DNA from: Brasenia schreberi
Taxonomy: Eukaryota; Streptophyta; Magnoliopsida; Nymphaeales; Cabombaceae
Length of the DNA: 64,000 nt
Direction of reading: 5' to 3'
NCBI GenBank assembly: GCA_036023115.1
Contig: JAYKKT010000041.1
Span: forward strand, 7,566,001 to 7,630,000
The notes beneath the pieces were generated by a model. It had not been told where the DNA came from. It did not search any database and worked only from the letters and a program-made list of their open reading frames with translations. The position numbers and the translations under genes were made by a program. Below, piece by piece: positions 47,195 to 59,069 of this stretch (position 1 is its first letter; each line of letters begins with the position of its first letter).

Positions 47195-47578
47195 TGGTAT
47201 CAGAGCCTATTAACAAAAATATTGGCGGCGATGGTGCGGTGAGTGTGGATGAGATTCTATGTTTGTTACGGTTCAAAGGATTTCTAGGTTTTTTTGTTGG
47301 TTGTTGGATTTTAAGGAAACAAAAAGGTACAGGAGAAACGCGATGAACAAATATTTAGATCAGATGGCCCGTCATCACATATGCAACTTCTGAGCACCAG
47401 TGATCTGATGTGAAGAAGTTTCCTTAGTGGAGCATCTGTGTTTGGGGTGGCTGCCTTGTTCGGATCAAGAGAGCACCGAAAGCATATAATAGATAGTTTT
47501 GGTGATGGGGAGGATATTGGTGCAAGTCGAAGGCAATTTGATAAGAAAAGTTCTGCAGCTGCATCCAATAGCCGCCAA

Positions 47579-47956
47579 ATGGACATGAAGGTGAATCTGA
47601 CATGTGCAATGTGTATGGACACAAGTAAGGAGGAGACATCAACATTATATGGGCATATCTTCTGCCATTCGTGCATTACCAGTGCGATCGGTCTACAAAA
47701 TAAATGTCCAACCTGCCGACGGAAGCTATCAACTGGAAGCGTTCGAGTTGCAGAAAATTGGGTTATGCACAATGTGTCTGAATACATCTCCAAGTACGGG
47801 GTGGACATTAGATATGTTGCTGTTGGAAATGAACCTTTCTTGAAAACATTTAATGGAACTTTTCAGCAAACCATGTTCCCTACACTGCAAAATATTCAGG
47901 CAGCACTTATAAAGGCTGGCTTGAGCAAGCATGTGAAGAACAAATACGTGCATTAG
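47579..47956 (+). CDS. chimeric RING-finger / GH17 glucanase open frame inside the LTR element
   Basis: One uninterrupted frame, open from 47414. The first ATG at 47579 gives 125 aa. Residues 1-45 are a RING finger (CAMC, then GHIFCHSC and CPTC). The third metal ligand is Tyr (LYGHIF where PCGHIF is usual), so zinc binding is doubtful. From about residue 55 the frame is glycoside hydrolase family 17, with [22 protein letters not shown] including the conserved NEP motif, then NGTF and [13 protein letters not shown], before a novel end NKYVH. The active-site barrel is far from complete, so no glucanase activity is expected. It is a fusion of two unrelated host-gene pieces created in a retroelement; whether it is translated is unknown. 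Confidence 0.75.
   Translation: MDMKVNLTCAMCMDTSKEETSTLYGHIFCHSCITSAIGLQNKCPTCRRKLSTGSVRVAENWVMHNVSEYISKYGVDIRYVAVGNEPFLKTFNGTFQQTMFPTLQNIQAALIKAGLSKHVKNKYVH
47590..47715 (+). pseudogene. captured RING-finger gene fragment
   Basis: C-x2-C...H-x2-C-x2-C...C-x2-C spacing as in RNF4/SLX8-like plant E3 ligases (CGHIFC-like core, KCPTCRRK). The upstream [20 protein letters not shown] stretch (47440-47575) may be from the same or another gene and is not recognised. Confidence 0.75.
47745..47940 (+). pseudogene. captured beta-1,3-glucanase (GH17) gene fragment
   Basis: [35 protein letters not shown] and [20 protein letters not shown] are characteristic consecutive segments of plant glucan endo-1,3-beta-glucosidases. 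The remaining ~250 residues of the domain are absent. Confidence 0.88.
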
Positions 47957-48150
47957 CTGATAATTTGATACAAAAGCATGGTGCCCTTCAATCTGAAAAG
48001 GCAGCTTTGTTGAAAGGAAAGGCAGTTATCAAGGAATTGGAGCAAAACAAGTAGATGATTGAGAAAGAGTAGAAACGATCTGACCAAGAACTCAAAAAGG
48101 ATGCAACTAAAGAGGATGATGATGGGCAGAGAAGAAGAAAGAGACTTCAA
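47915..48150 (+). pseudogene. third captured piece, coiled-coil-like, parent not recognised
   Basis: In another frame the sequence reads [20 protein letters not shown] and LQSEKAALLKGKAVIKELEQ, then stops, then RSDQELKKDATKEDDDGQRRR. Charged heptad-like composition. The parent gene is unknown. Confidence 0.45.
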
Positions 48151-48310
48151 CAATTCGATGAAATGTTTCACAGAGACTTCAACTCTGTAGGACAAGTGTT
48201 CGATGAAATGTCCAAGAGAAATATTCAACTACACATCAAGTGTTCGATGAAATACCTAAGAGAGATGTTTACCTGCATATCAAGTGTTTGCTAAAATATT
48301 CAAGAGGGCT
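48149..48310 (+). repeat. 44-bp tandem repeat, about 3.7 units
   Basis: Units begin near 48149, 48193, 48237 and 48281 with the core caagtgttcgatgaaat. A period of 44 shifts the frame each unit. One frame reads VFDEMSKRNI, similar to the FDEMP.RN motif of plant PPR proteins; this may be coincidence. Confidence 0.88.
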
Positions 48311-48995
48311 GAAAATTCAGAAAAAAAATTGAAGAAGGTATGAAGTAGTAGTGATGATTTCTTCATTGGAAAAATAACTGAATGAAAATAGAAGGAAAGA
48401 TGGAATGCATAAAATCAGTCTTTTTCACTACACATGCATGACAAATCAAATCATATAAGAGGCCAGAGGAATTTGATGGTATGAAATATGACAGTATCAC
48501 CAAGAAGCATGAAAGTTAAAACCTTGAGTTGTTAAAGTAAACAGTCAAGAGGGCTGAAAAAGCAGTTGCAATCTCCATGTGAAGGGGCGTAGACTGACTA
48601 GTATAAGCAGATATCTGTATTCTGTTATTTGAGTGGTAGAGAGAGGGTACCCAACCAACACACCGGCTGCAACCATCATGTGAAGGGGTGCAGGAAAAGT
48701 CATGTGAAGTGTGTATGGTAGAGTAGTACCTTCTATCACAAAAAGATAAGCTTTCTCATGAGTAGAAGAAACATGACTTTTAAGTATAGCTGCCGAATCA
48801 CTTTATGGAGAATATGAAAGAGAGAAGGAGCAACCGACACCCATAGAAGGGTCATATGCTACCCATGTGTTATTGATTGTTCAAGTCGTTTTACAGAAGC
48901 CTCGAAGAGATTGCTCGTGCACGTGTGGTGAAGAAAGAACTAATTTTTTGGTAAGTTTAGAGTTCGAAGTATCTCACTCCCAACTTGAGGGGGGG

Positions 48996-49264
48996 TGTTG
49001 AAGAATATGAGTTTTAGAGCCAGTCTTAGTAAGGTTGATGCCTTAGGACAGTAAATTTGATGTTTTAGGTATTAATGTAATTGTCCGAACTCCTTATATA
49101 AGGGCTGATAGGTTGTATTATGGTTTAAGTTGCTGGGATTAAGAAAGAGAGAGAAAGAGGGGGGCCAGCCTCCATTCGAGGTCCGCCCCCTCCTCCAATC
49201 TCCACATTTCCTCTTCATTGTGTATGATCTGTTTCTTTTCCGCTACTTAACCACGTTTCCAACA
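48996..49264 (+). repeat. 3' LTR of the gene-capturing element
   Basis: 269 bp matching 46885-47194. It lacks about 65 bp (gttataagggta...ttttaca in the 5' LTR) and has about 25 extra bp near 49170 (gccagcctccattcgagg). Substitutions are scattered, so the insertion is not very recent. Confidence 0.88.
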
Positions 49265-51729
49265 CAAAGACACTTTTTGGGAAGAGTTAGATAAGGTGAT
49301 TCAAAAGATTCCATGAAGGGAGATGATTTGTTTAGGAGGATACTTAAATGGACAGGTCGGTAAAGAGGCATTAGGATATCAAGGGATTCATGGAAACTTT
49401 GGTTTTGGAGATATAAATGAGGAAGGTAGGGAGATTTTAAATTTTGCTATGGCATTTGATCTCTTTATATTCAATACAATCTTCAAAAAATGAGATGAAC
49501 ATTTAATTACTTATAAGAGTGGCTTATCACAAACACAAATTGATTATTTTATTTGTAGAAAAAAAGATAGAGCGTGTTGTAAATATTGCAAGGTAATTTC
49601 AGGAGAAGCTTAACCACCCAACATCGACTTTTAGTTATGGATTTACAAATAAAAAAATGGACAAAAAAGAAAAGAGTGCATCGAGCTATTCGGACTAAAT
49701 GGTGGAACCTCAAAAGCGAGAAAGAAGATATATTTAAACAGAAAGTCCTTCAAGGAGATGTTTGGAATTATGTTGGTACACCCTATGATATGTGGAATAA
49801 TATGGCTATATATATTAGGCAAGTGGTAAAAGATGTGTTAGGGGTATCTAAGGGCAGTGTACCGGCACAAAAAAAAGCTTGGTGGTGGAGTGAAGTAGTA
49901 CAAAATAAAATCAAGGCAAAGAATGCATGTTACAAATTACATTATGCTAAGAAAACTAGTGAAACTTTAGAGGCTTATAAGAAAGCAAAGAAGGAAGCGA
50001 AAAAGGCCGTGAGTAAAGAAAAGGTAAAATTAGGGAGGACTTATATAAAAAAATCAACTCAAAAGAGGGTGAGAGATATTTTTAGGATAGATAGGGCTAG
50101 AGATAAGAAAACTAAAGATCTTAATTATGTTAGATGCATCAAAGACGAGGATGAAAAAATTCTAGTGGCAATGATGATATAAGAAATAGATGGAAAAACT
50201 ATTTTTATAAGCTTTCTAATGAAAATAAAGATGTTAAGTATTAGCTTAAGAGAGTTAGCCAAATTAGAAAAGTATATAAACCACAATTTCTACCGATGTA
50301 TTCAAAAGAATGAGTCAAAGAGGCTCTTAAACATGTGAAGGGTGGCAAATCGGTAGGACCAGACAATATTCCTATAGAAGTTTGGAAAATCCTAAGAGAA
50401 ATAATAATCGCTTGGATCACAAGACTATTTAATGAAATATAGAGAAACCAAAACATGCCTGAGGAATGGAGAGCAAGTACACTTATACCCATATATAAGA
50501 ACATGGGAGACATTCAAAATTGTGCGAATTATCGAGGTATCAAGTTAATGAGCCATACTATGAAATTATGGGAAGGAATTATCGAACGTAGGTTAAGATA
50601 AGTATAAGTATAACAGAGAACCAATTTGGATTCATACCAGGCAAATCTACTGTTTAAGTGATTCATCTTATGGAACATTTTAGAGCAAAAAAGAAAGACC
50701 TTCACATGATATTTATTGATCTAGAAAAATCTTATGATAGGGTACCACGGGAGATTCTTGAGAGAACCTTAAAAAAAAGAGGTATCCCATTGACATACAT
50801 TAACCTTATAAGAGACATGTACGATGGTGCAAAAACATGCGTGAGGACTCATAAAGGAATGACAGACTTCTTTGAAGTTAGTATTGGGTTACATCAAGGA
50901 TTAACTTTGAAGTGCCTTGGTGTATGTTATTTGCAGATGACATTGTGTTAGTGGAAGAGTCTAAGAAAAAAGTTAATAGAAAATTGGAACTATGGAGAGA
51001 AGCATTACAAAGCAAAGACCTCCAACTTAGTAGAACAAAGACAGAATATATGGAATGTAAGTTTGATCATTTGGTTACTTCAGAGGACATAGAAATTAAA
51101 ATTGGCATACATTGCATCTCCGAAAAGGAAAGTTTTAAATACTTAGGGTCAATTTTTCAGAGTGATAGAAGAATTGATGGAGATGTTACGCATATAATTA
51201 ATGTTGGTTGGTTAAAATGGAGAGCAACATGTATTCTTTGTGATAAGAAGATACCATTAAAGTTAAAAGGTAAATATGATAGAACATCAATTAGACCTGC
51301 AATATTTTATGGTTGTGAGTGTTGGGCAATTAATAATAAACATGTACAAAAGATGTTTGTGACAGAAATGAAGATTTTAAGATAGATGAGTGGTCATATA
51401 AGAAAAGACCATATACATAATGAGGTTATTAGAAATAAATTATGTATAGCACCAATAGAGGATAAAATGAGAGAATATCTTTTAAGGTGGTTTGGACATA
51501 TAGAAAGAAGATCAAAAGAAGAACATGTAAGAAGCTGTGAGAAACTAGATTTTGAAAGTATTAAAAGAGGTAGAAGACGACCACAAATGTGTTGGAAAGA
51601 AACAATAAAGAATGATGTAGCTTATTGTGAGTTAACTGCTAACATGGCACATGATAGGGCTCTGTGGAAACAAAGAATCCATGTAGTCGACCCCATCTAG
51701 TATGGGAAAAGGCTTAGTTATTGTTGGTA

Positions 51730-54700
51730 GAATATTGCTCTTCTTATAGTATATCATATTTGTATCATGCAATAAATCCATAATATACTTTTTTTGTGTC
51801 ATAAATATACCTTTTCTTGAGTATAAAATTTCAATCCCGAAGAAATAGTGGAGTTTGCCAAAGTCTTTTAAATCAAATAGTTGATGTAAGTGACCCTTAA
51901 GTCTCGTGATCTCTTCAAGATTATCTCCTCTAACAATGATATCATCTATATAGATAATTAGAATAACTATTTTTTTGCCTTGCTTAATGAATAAAGTATG
52001 ATCATTATACTTCTATGGTATCCCAAACTACTCATGCCTTTACTGAACTTTTCAAACCATACTCTAGGAGATTGTTTGAGACCATAGATAGCTTTATGTA
52101 GTCTACTCTACTTTCCCTTCAACTCCTTAGCATTGAATCCCAAAGATAATTTCATATAAACCTCTTTATTGAGATTTTCCTGCAGAAAACCATTTTTTAC
52201 ATCCAGTTATCACATATCTCAACCTTTGTGTACTAAAGACTCAAAATGACTCTGATAGAGGTAAGTTTTGACAATGGAGCAAACATTGATTTTAGTCATT
52301 TCCATAGCCTGATTGTATCATTTGGCTATAAGCCTGGCTTTGTATCGTTTGAGACTTCAATCGGCATTGAACTTGATTGTGTAAACCCATTTGCAGCCCA
52401 CTAATTTTCTACCCAGGGATAAATTCTTAATGGTCCACATATCATTTTTTGTTAGGGCATCCAACTCAACTTGCATACTATCCCGCCACTAAGGGTTTTG
52501 ATTTGCTTCCTTAACATTTCTAGGCATAGGATGTAGCTTGGTATTTATAACAAAATTTTGATAGCTTATAGAAGTGGATTCATATAGCTTATAGAAGTGG
52601 ATTCATATAAAACATACTGAGAAATGGTATAGAGAGTGCAAGTTCTTTTACCTTTCTACAGAGCAATAGGTAAATCAGAGTCAATTTTGCGGGAGGCTAC
52701 TTATATGATTCGAGGAAAGATCTTTGATCATGTTAATTTAATCTTGGGGCATTATCACATTCTTTTCTCCATGTCTTTACACCTTGGTCTCCTTAGGAGC
52801 AACTTCAATTTCATCTTCCTGAGCACAATCTAATTCTACTTCAATTGAACTTATTGGAAGAACATTCATATGTTTACTCACTGAATCCACAAACTCTCCC
52901 TTGAAAGAATGATAAGGAGTAGACTCAAAGAATGTGGCATTCAAAGATATATAAGTTTTCCTATAAATTAGATCATAACAGTTATACCCCTTCTAAGAAT
53001 TGGAGTATCCAATGAGAATACACTTGGTGGCTCTAGGATCTAGTTTATCTCTAACATCTAGGTGAATGTGGACATAACATGTATAACCAAAGATACGAAG
53101 GGTAACATGAAACAATTTTGTGTAAGGAGTAAGAGTTTTTCATAGAGATTCACTATTAAGTACGAAACTTGGCATTCTGTTGATTAAATAAATTGAGGTT
53201 AGAATTGCTTCATCCCGATAAATCTTAGGAGCATTATACCCAATAAGCAAGATACGAGCCACTTCCAGGATATGTCTATTATTTCTTTCAGCTGCCTCAT
53301 TTTGCTGAGTATTCACATAAGTTGTTTGATGGATAATTTCATGGGTATGAAAATAGTCCTATGATTTACCAAAGAAATATACTCCCCCCTATTATTAGAA
53401 CGAATAATTTTTAATGAGTAATGAAATGGGGTTACAATGAGCTTATAAACAATTGAGAAGATAGCTGAAATTTTAGCATTTGATTTTATTAAAGAGCCAA
53501 AGTACTTATGACCGCTAAGAGAATTAAGTGGACTGGGACTCCAAACATTAGAATGAATCAATTCAAAAGTCTGTGACATTCTAGACTCGCTACCAAGATA
53601 GGAGACCCTTTGTTGGTTTGCTCTTTTTGAGAAACATCACATTCAAGGGGTATATTATTGGACTAAAAACCCCCCAAGAATTACACGACTGATTTTGGAC
53701 ACAAGTAAATGCCTCAAATGCTCATGCTATAGTTTGATTTCTGCTCTACTTGCAGCCATCGTTGAATAGTGAGTTGAGCAATCATTAAGGATATATAACT
53801 CTCTTCTTAAGCTACCATGACCAAAGACCTTTCCCGTCTTCAAATCCTGAAAAATACAGCCAGAAGAGGAGAAAGTCATTGAGTAATTAAACTCTTTGTT
53901 AAAGACTCATATATAACAAATTTACAAGAAAGATTGGGATATGAAATACATAAGATAAATGGACAAATGAGTTTATACACTCTCTTTCCTATAATACATG
54001 TCTGAGACCCATCTGCCAATCTAGAGAAATATATTTTATGTCCTACCATATAATCAGTTGCACTAGAGTCTACAACCCATATTCGAGATGTAGGAGTAGA
54101 ACTACCCTGTTCCATGTATGAATACTGAACCATCGTAGCATGAGATGTTGATGTAGAAGATTGATCACCAAGTCTCAATTCTAGGCCTTCTATATGCTTC
54201 ATCAATTCGGTAATAGTTTTTGCACTTTCTAATGGATTTTTTGAAAAATGTGAGCATAATTCCTGTTATTTTTTATGAAGTCAGGCTTACCAATCAAATC
54301 CTATCATGAGTCTTTTGTGTTGATTCTTACCACAATGAAAACATTTAAGTTTTTCCTTTTCTTCAAAAGAGAGGTGTCCATGGCCTCTACCATGAGCATT
54401 GTGTCCTCTTCACCCACGATTAGGCTGAAATTGATTCTTTCCAAGAAATGTAGTTTATCATTATCTATACTATTCTCTTTTCTCAGTCCCTTTCTATCTA
54501 CTTGTCTTAGGAGGAGTGAGTACTTGGTGCCTAAAGAGGATAGTTTTTCTCTTTCCAAAAGGTTGACATTACCTGTTTTATACTGTGATAAAACTCTCCA
54601 TAATAGATCAAAAACTTTTCATTTTTCAGATTCTTCATTTCTTTCCTTAGAATAAGCCGAGCATTTGATATTAGCATCGAATTGCAATTCATCCCAGAGG

Positions 54701-55699
54701 TCATGCCTATCTACATAATATTCATTGACAGTTCGGGTTCCCTGTTTGCACTTTCTCATTTTTTCTAAAATCTCATATTCTTTAGTAATATTCTTTCTTT
54801 GAGAATAAGCTTCAGATACAACTCTCCAAATGTTATTTGTTGAGTTTAAGTATATAAAGGTTCTTTCAATTGAGGGAACCATATACTGCAACAACCAAGA
54901 AGATACCAAGGCATCTTCCTTTCTCCATTTGTAGTAGATAAGATCACTCTCATCGAGACGTTCTACTCTGAGATAACTTCATCTCCCTCTAGTAATAACG
55001 GCTAACTCAATAGATCTCGTACATTCAAGAAAATTTCTGTCATCCAATTTAATATTAGTAATATGAAAATTATCAAAATTTTCCTCTTGTAAATCCTGCA
55101 TACAAAATTTCAAGGTTTACCCTTATCTGCTATGTTCCCCTTTTTTACGACACTTCAATAATCAAATTGTTGAATTGGCAATCGTTTTACCTTTTCAGAT
55201 TCAACCACAAGTTGCAAAATTTTCTCTAATTATACAATGGAAAAAATAGAAAATTTTCTTTATCTTGAATCAACTGTCCAAAAATCTAGAGATTGAATCC
55301 ACCAACCCAAACAACATTCACGATAAACAATGACTCATATCAAAGGGTATCTGTTGATTTGACCCTCCAAAATATATTTTATTTATCAGAAAACAGAAGA
55401 ATACAAGAGGAAATGAAGAAGGGTGCAGGTCGGCAACCCTTGGCTGCCGCCACCTATTACCCACGTTTTTTCACACACCCTAACCCTAATGATAACATTT
55501 TAAATACTACTAATCTAACTTGAAAGACTAAAATGACCCTAATTAGTAACTAATAGGATTCGGGTCCCAATGGATCAGAATCTGATCCATTGGGATCCAA
55601 ACCATACATAACTCACACTAATTACATAGAACTGAACATAAAGACATTACACGGCACAACCTAGACTCTAAACATTCTGTCAACTTGCTCTTCGCAACA
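51730..55699 (-). mobile_element. Ty1/copia element B: LTR, gag, protease, integrase and reverse-transcriptase start, degraded
   Basis: Reading down the minus strand: LTR 55699-55352; gag near 54909-54619 (SSWLLQYMVPSIERTFIYLNSTNNIW, NEYYVDRHDLWDEL); protease-like WVVDSSATDYMVGHK near 54070; integrase from FELIHSNVW (53565) through NNRGEY and a degraded QQNEAAERNNRHI to IGYSNS (53000); then reverse transcriptase ending with IIYIDDIIVRGDN and FGIEILYSRKGIF (51950-51840). It stops at 51730 beside the 3' end of an RTE copy. Stops throughout. Same superfamily branch as the 5' half of the element at 38338. Confidence 0.85.
55352..55699 (-). repeat. LTR shared by two minus-strand copia bodies
   Basis: 348 bp starting TGTTGCGAAG and ending AATCAACA on the minus strand. 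The polypurine tract CTTGAGGGGGCG of body A abuts its start. Its middle matches the LTR at 38338-38664 (ggatcc-atggatcaga-tgatccat motif and ttaggg repeats). Confidence 0.8.
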
Positions 55700-56537
55700 C
55701 GCCCCCTCAAGTTGACTCCTGAAGACTTGTAATTTTCAACTGTGAGAGTGCTTTTTGAAGGCCATTGACTGATGCTGATTTGGTGAAAATGTCTACCAAT
55801 TGATCTTCTAAGCGAACATAAACTAGATTAAAAATTCCTTTGAAAATCTTTTCTCTGATAAAGTGACAGTCGATCTCAATGTGCGTTGTCCTTTCATGGA
55901 AGACTAGATTCTGTGCTATTTGCAGGGTAACTTTATTGTCTATAAAGAATGTAATAAGAGAGTTTTCTTTAAATCCAATTTCTTCTAGGAGTGAGATTAT
56001 CCACTGTCCCTCACACATACCTAGAGCAATAGCTCGGTATTTTGCCTCTGCACTGGACTGGGCTACCACAGACTGTTTCTTGCTTTTCCAGGATACAGTA
56101 TTTCCTCCTACACATATTACATAGCCCGATGTTGACTTCCGATCAGTCTTCGAACCTTCCCAATCAGCATCGGAATAAATTTTTATATCCAAAGTTGGGT
56201 GTAGAGTATATAGCAAGCCATACATGATGGAGGATTTCGAATATCGAATAATATGGAAAACTGTATTCATATGATGTTTAGAAGGACTGTGCATCCACCT
56301 ACTTGCATATCCAACTGCAAAGCTGATATCTGGTCTTGTGATTGTTACATATATCAATTTTCCTACTAATCTTTGGTATTTTTCAACATCTTCATAGGGT
56401 TCTGCAAGCTCGAAATTATCACCCTTAGGGATTTCCATAGGAATGGAGCATATTCATCAACCTTCTATTTTTGTTTCCTTCAGTAGGTCTAGGATATATT
56501 TCCTCTGGCTTAAGAATAATCCTTGTATGTCTAGTAC
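55700..56537 (-). mobile_element. Ty1/copia element A: reverse-transcriptase end and RNase H
   Basis: A 243-codon frame (56438-55707) begins MEIPKGDNFELAEPYED and contains YQRLVGKLIYVTITRPDISFAVG, SDADWEGSKTDRKSTSGYVICV, SSAEAKYRA, IDNKVTLQIA, THIEIDCHFIREKI and QLVDIFTKS: a complete copia RNase H with few lesions. The frame-broken LFLSQRKYILDLLKETK lies just before it (56537-56440). It is cut at 56537 by an RTE fragment. Confidence 0.92.
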
Positions 56538-57078
56538 ACTCTTCTTTAAATCTTTATTTATGATAATACTAACTTCGTTTCGAGCCTTTTCTTTACTTGA
56601 GTACCATAATTTAAAACCTGTATCCTCTATCTCCTTTGCTTTTTCTCCAACCCATTTTGTCTCTTGTAAACATAGAATATGAATCTTTCACCGAATCATA
56701 GTATCTACCACCTCCATTAGCTTACCGGATAATGTTTTGATATTCCAAGAACCAATACGAATCTTATTATCTAGGACTAGCTTCCTTACCCCCCGGATCC
56801 GTCCATAATCAAAATGCGGAGACCCTCTTTGAAAATTTTTCGCTACATTCGGGCGGCAATGTGGCGGGACTAACTTCTTTACCCACACCCGTCCATGATG
56901 TGGGAACCCTCTCTGCAATTGATTCACTACATTCGGGCAAAAATGTAGTGGCCCTTGCTTACTTCTTACTGCATTCGGGCTCTGCAACACGTTGCTAGGC
57001 GGGAATGCCCAAAGCAATGCTCATAATTTTTGTAATCCATGTTATAAAATCTGACATAGTTTTATGCTGACTGTCGGA
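56538..57078 (-). mobile_element. RTE-type LINE, 5' fragment
   Basis: The minus strand gives the leader (cagcttccgac ... cagcataaaac), then a frame with [21 protein letters not shown] through [22 protein letters not shown], and further endonuclease sequence to LKEE near 56540. The 3' three-quarters are missing. Abuts copia A directly. Confidence 0.92.
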
Positions 57079-59069
57079 AGCTGATATGTGTACCATTCTC
57101 AAACAAAATTTCAGAATATTTTGTTGAGAGACAGTGGGCAGAAAATTCAGTGATTAGACAAGATTTATGCACTATATTGAAATCTGCAAAATTTTCTTTA
57201 TAGAAAATAATGATGCATCATATTTGATCCTTAATGATTTAATGATCTTTTAAATAATTTTATTGAAGACTTTTGCTCGTTTGAGGAGGTTCTCATCTAC
57301 ATATAAATTCCCCGAGCATCTCTCACAAGGAGGATTGCTCTCTTGGAAGATATATGCGATCATAGCCCAATACTTGCATGTGACACAAACTTATGGGTAA
57401 TCTAGTATAAGAGTGATTACATACTCATATCATCGTATGTAAACGTGACAACTATGTCCCTCGTATGGCTTTTTTAATTGATTTGGAGGCAATCAAGACA
57501 TATGAGAAGGATGATATTATATATAAGCATAGAACAAATAAGGATGTATAAGATATAACTATATTGAGATAGAGAAAATGAAATATCAAACAAGTGATGG
57601 ATTCCTCTTACCTTTTGCTTTGCACAAATTTTGCAACAATTCTTTAAATTACAAGAGGTTGGAGATGAAGATTCCAAGCTTATAATGCATGAATCGAAAG
57701 GATGAGAAGAAGAGAGTAGGAATGGGCTGAATACCTTCTTGGCCGAACCTTCTTCTTCAAGCTTTGGATGAGTCTTCTTGAGCTAGTCTCCTCCACTCGT
57801 GGCCTTCTTCTCTCTCTCTTTTTTCTCTTTTCTATCTTGATTTCTTGCTAGTTTTCTCCCTTAATTGCCTCCCCTCAATTCCTAACCCAAGGTGGGTATT
57901 TATGGACTCCTTGGCTGGCCCAAGAAGCCCGTAGACCAAAGAATATTTTTGGAACAATTTCCCTTATAGCATGTTCCATGGATTGGCTGGTCCATGGCTG
58001 ATCCAATCTGTCCCAATCCAGTTTGGTTTGATAGTCGCATGGGTTGGTTCCTCACATGACTAGTAACATGGTCACATGGCTAGTGGTTGGGTTCAACCCA
58101 CCTTGACTTGATGCAACCCGCCTTGGCTTGATTTGGGCTCGATCACGTGCAACTCATGTAGATTTGATTTAGGCTTGATCTATGCAGCCCATTCCACTTT
58201 TCCATTGATTAGAAGTTGGTCATCTAAACACGAGGACTTACATAGGTTTGCCAAATGAAAAGGGCCATCAAGCTCATCCAAAAAACTATATATTTTTGTA
58301 AAAAAAATGAGATGTCATCATCTCCAAAAAAACAACTTTGTCGAGTAGTTGGATCAAAGGATCCAAACTTCTCCGAACATGTGATTTAAAAGTATAACAA
58401 TGGCATAAGCTTGGCATCAGAATGATGCTTTGGCAAGTGTAACTGTAGGAATGGCAGCTAGAAGTTCCAAAACATTATTAAATCGTGCATTCATCTCATC
58501 AACCTCAGGCATGGTAGGTCCAATGATTTGGTGACTTGTCTTCGGCAATTGCTTGACTGATTGTGAAAGGGCAACCTCCTATTTTCGATCATCCACCCAT
58601 TGCTCTAGATTATCAAGTAACACGAATATGGCTTGAATGCACACTTTTCGCTGTCCCCCAGTTGTGCCATGAACTGTTGCACCACTGACTGCTTGATCTG
58701 GTGAATCTCTCGAGCTCCTCCTTATCTGGTGCTTTTGCAGGTTTGTAAAAATGATTACTTTGCAAACATTTTGCGGGTTTGGTTCTCAATGTCTCATCTT
58801 AACTTTTTCAACCATTTCTTTGAAGAAAACAACAAAAATTCACTAATTTGGCCTTCAGGGCAGAGTGGTCATGTTTTTGGATTTTATCAAAATTTGATTT
58901 TTTTTCGATGGAGTTCAAAGTACCATTATTTTGAGGTTTATATAGAATTTTGGTATGAAAATAGGTTTGTTTAAGGTGTCTTTGTTGAAAAAACCCTTAA
59001 AAGACCCACAAATGCAATTTTTTTTGAAAGGGCAAAAATTCTAAAAAATCTTTTTGATAACATTTTGGG
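57079..59069. other. unassigned; LTR-like middle part
   Basis: On the minus strand, 57620-57920 carries a TATA-like CATAAATACC followed by a GA-rich leader, like a Gypsy LTR leader, and 58020-58200 is rich in cacatggctag/ttgacttgat repeats. No polyprotein domain was recognised, so this stays tentative. Confidence 0.3.

Larger units (their letters stand above)
46885..49264 (+). mobile_element. non-autonomous LTR retrotransposon carrying host-gene fragments
   Basis: The 5' LTR (46885-47194, TGTTGAAGAATATG...) is followed by tggtatcagagcc, the copia-style primer-binding site, at 47195. The 3' LTR (48996-49264) follows a gagggggggg polypurine tract. Flanks are taaag (46880-46884) and caaag (49265-49269), a 5-bp target duplication with one change. 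The 1.8-kb interior has no gag, protease, integrase or reverse transcriptase. It holds a RING fragment, a GH17 glucanase fragment, a coiled-coil-like piece and a 44-bp tandem repeat. It resembles known gene-capturing elements such as maize Bs1; mobilisation would need a copia element in trans (inference). Confidence 0.9.
46222..51727 (+). mobile_element. RTE-type LINE copy split by an LTR element
   Basis: The left part (46222-46884) has the leader and endonuclease N-terminus ([24 protein letters not shown]). The right part (49265-51727) continues with the remaining endonuclease, the reverse transcriptase with FADD near 50930, and the 3' terminus. The two halves join at agtataaag|acactttttggg. 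There are several stops and frameshifts. About 80 bp between GLHQG and the segment before FADD are deleted (near 50911) at a short aag repeat. The full-length copy shows the uninterrupted sequence. Confidence 0.93.

Noticed and set aside
47311..47808. 165-aa minus-strand frame opposite the RING region.
   Set aside because: Shadow of the plus-strand RING-GH17 frame; no domain of its own.
54275..54655. 126-aa plus-strand frame.
   Set aside because: Antisense shadow of the minus-strand copia gag region.
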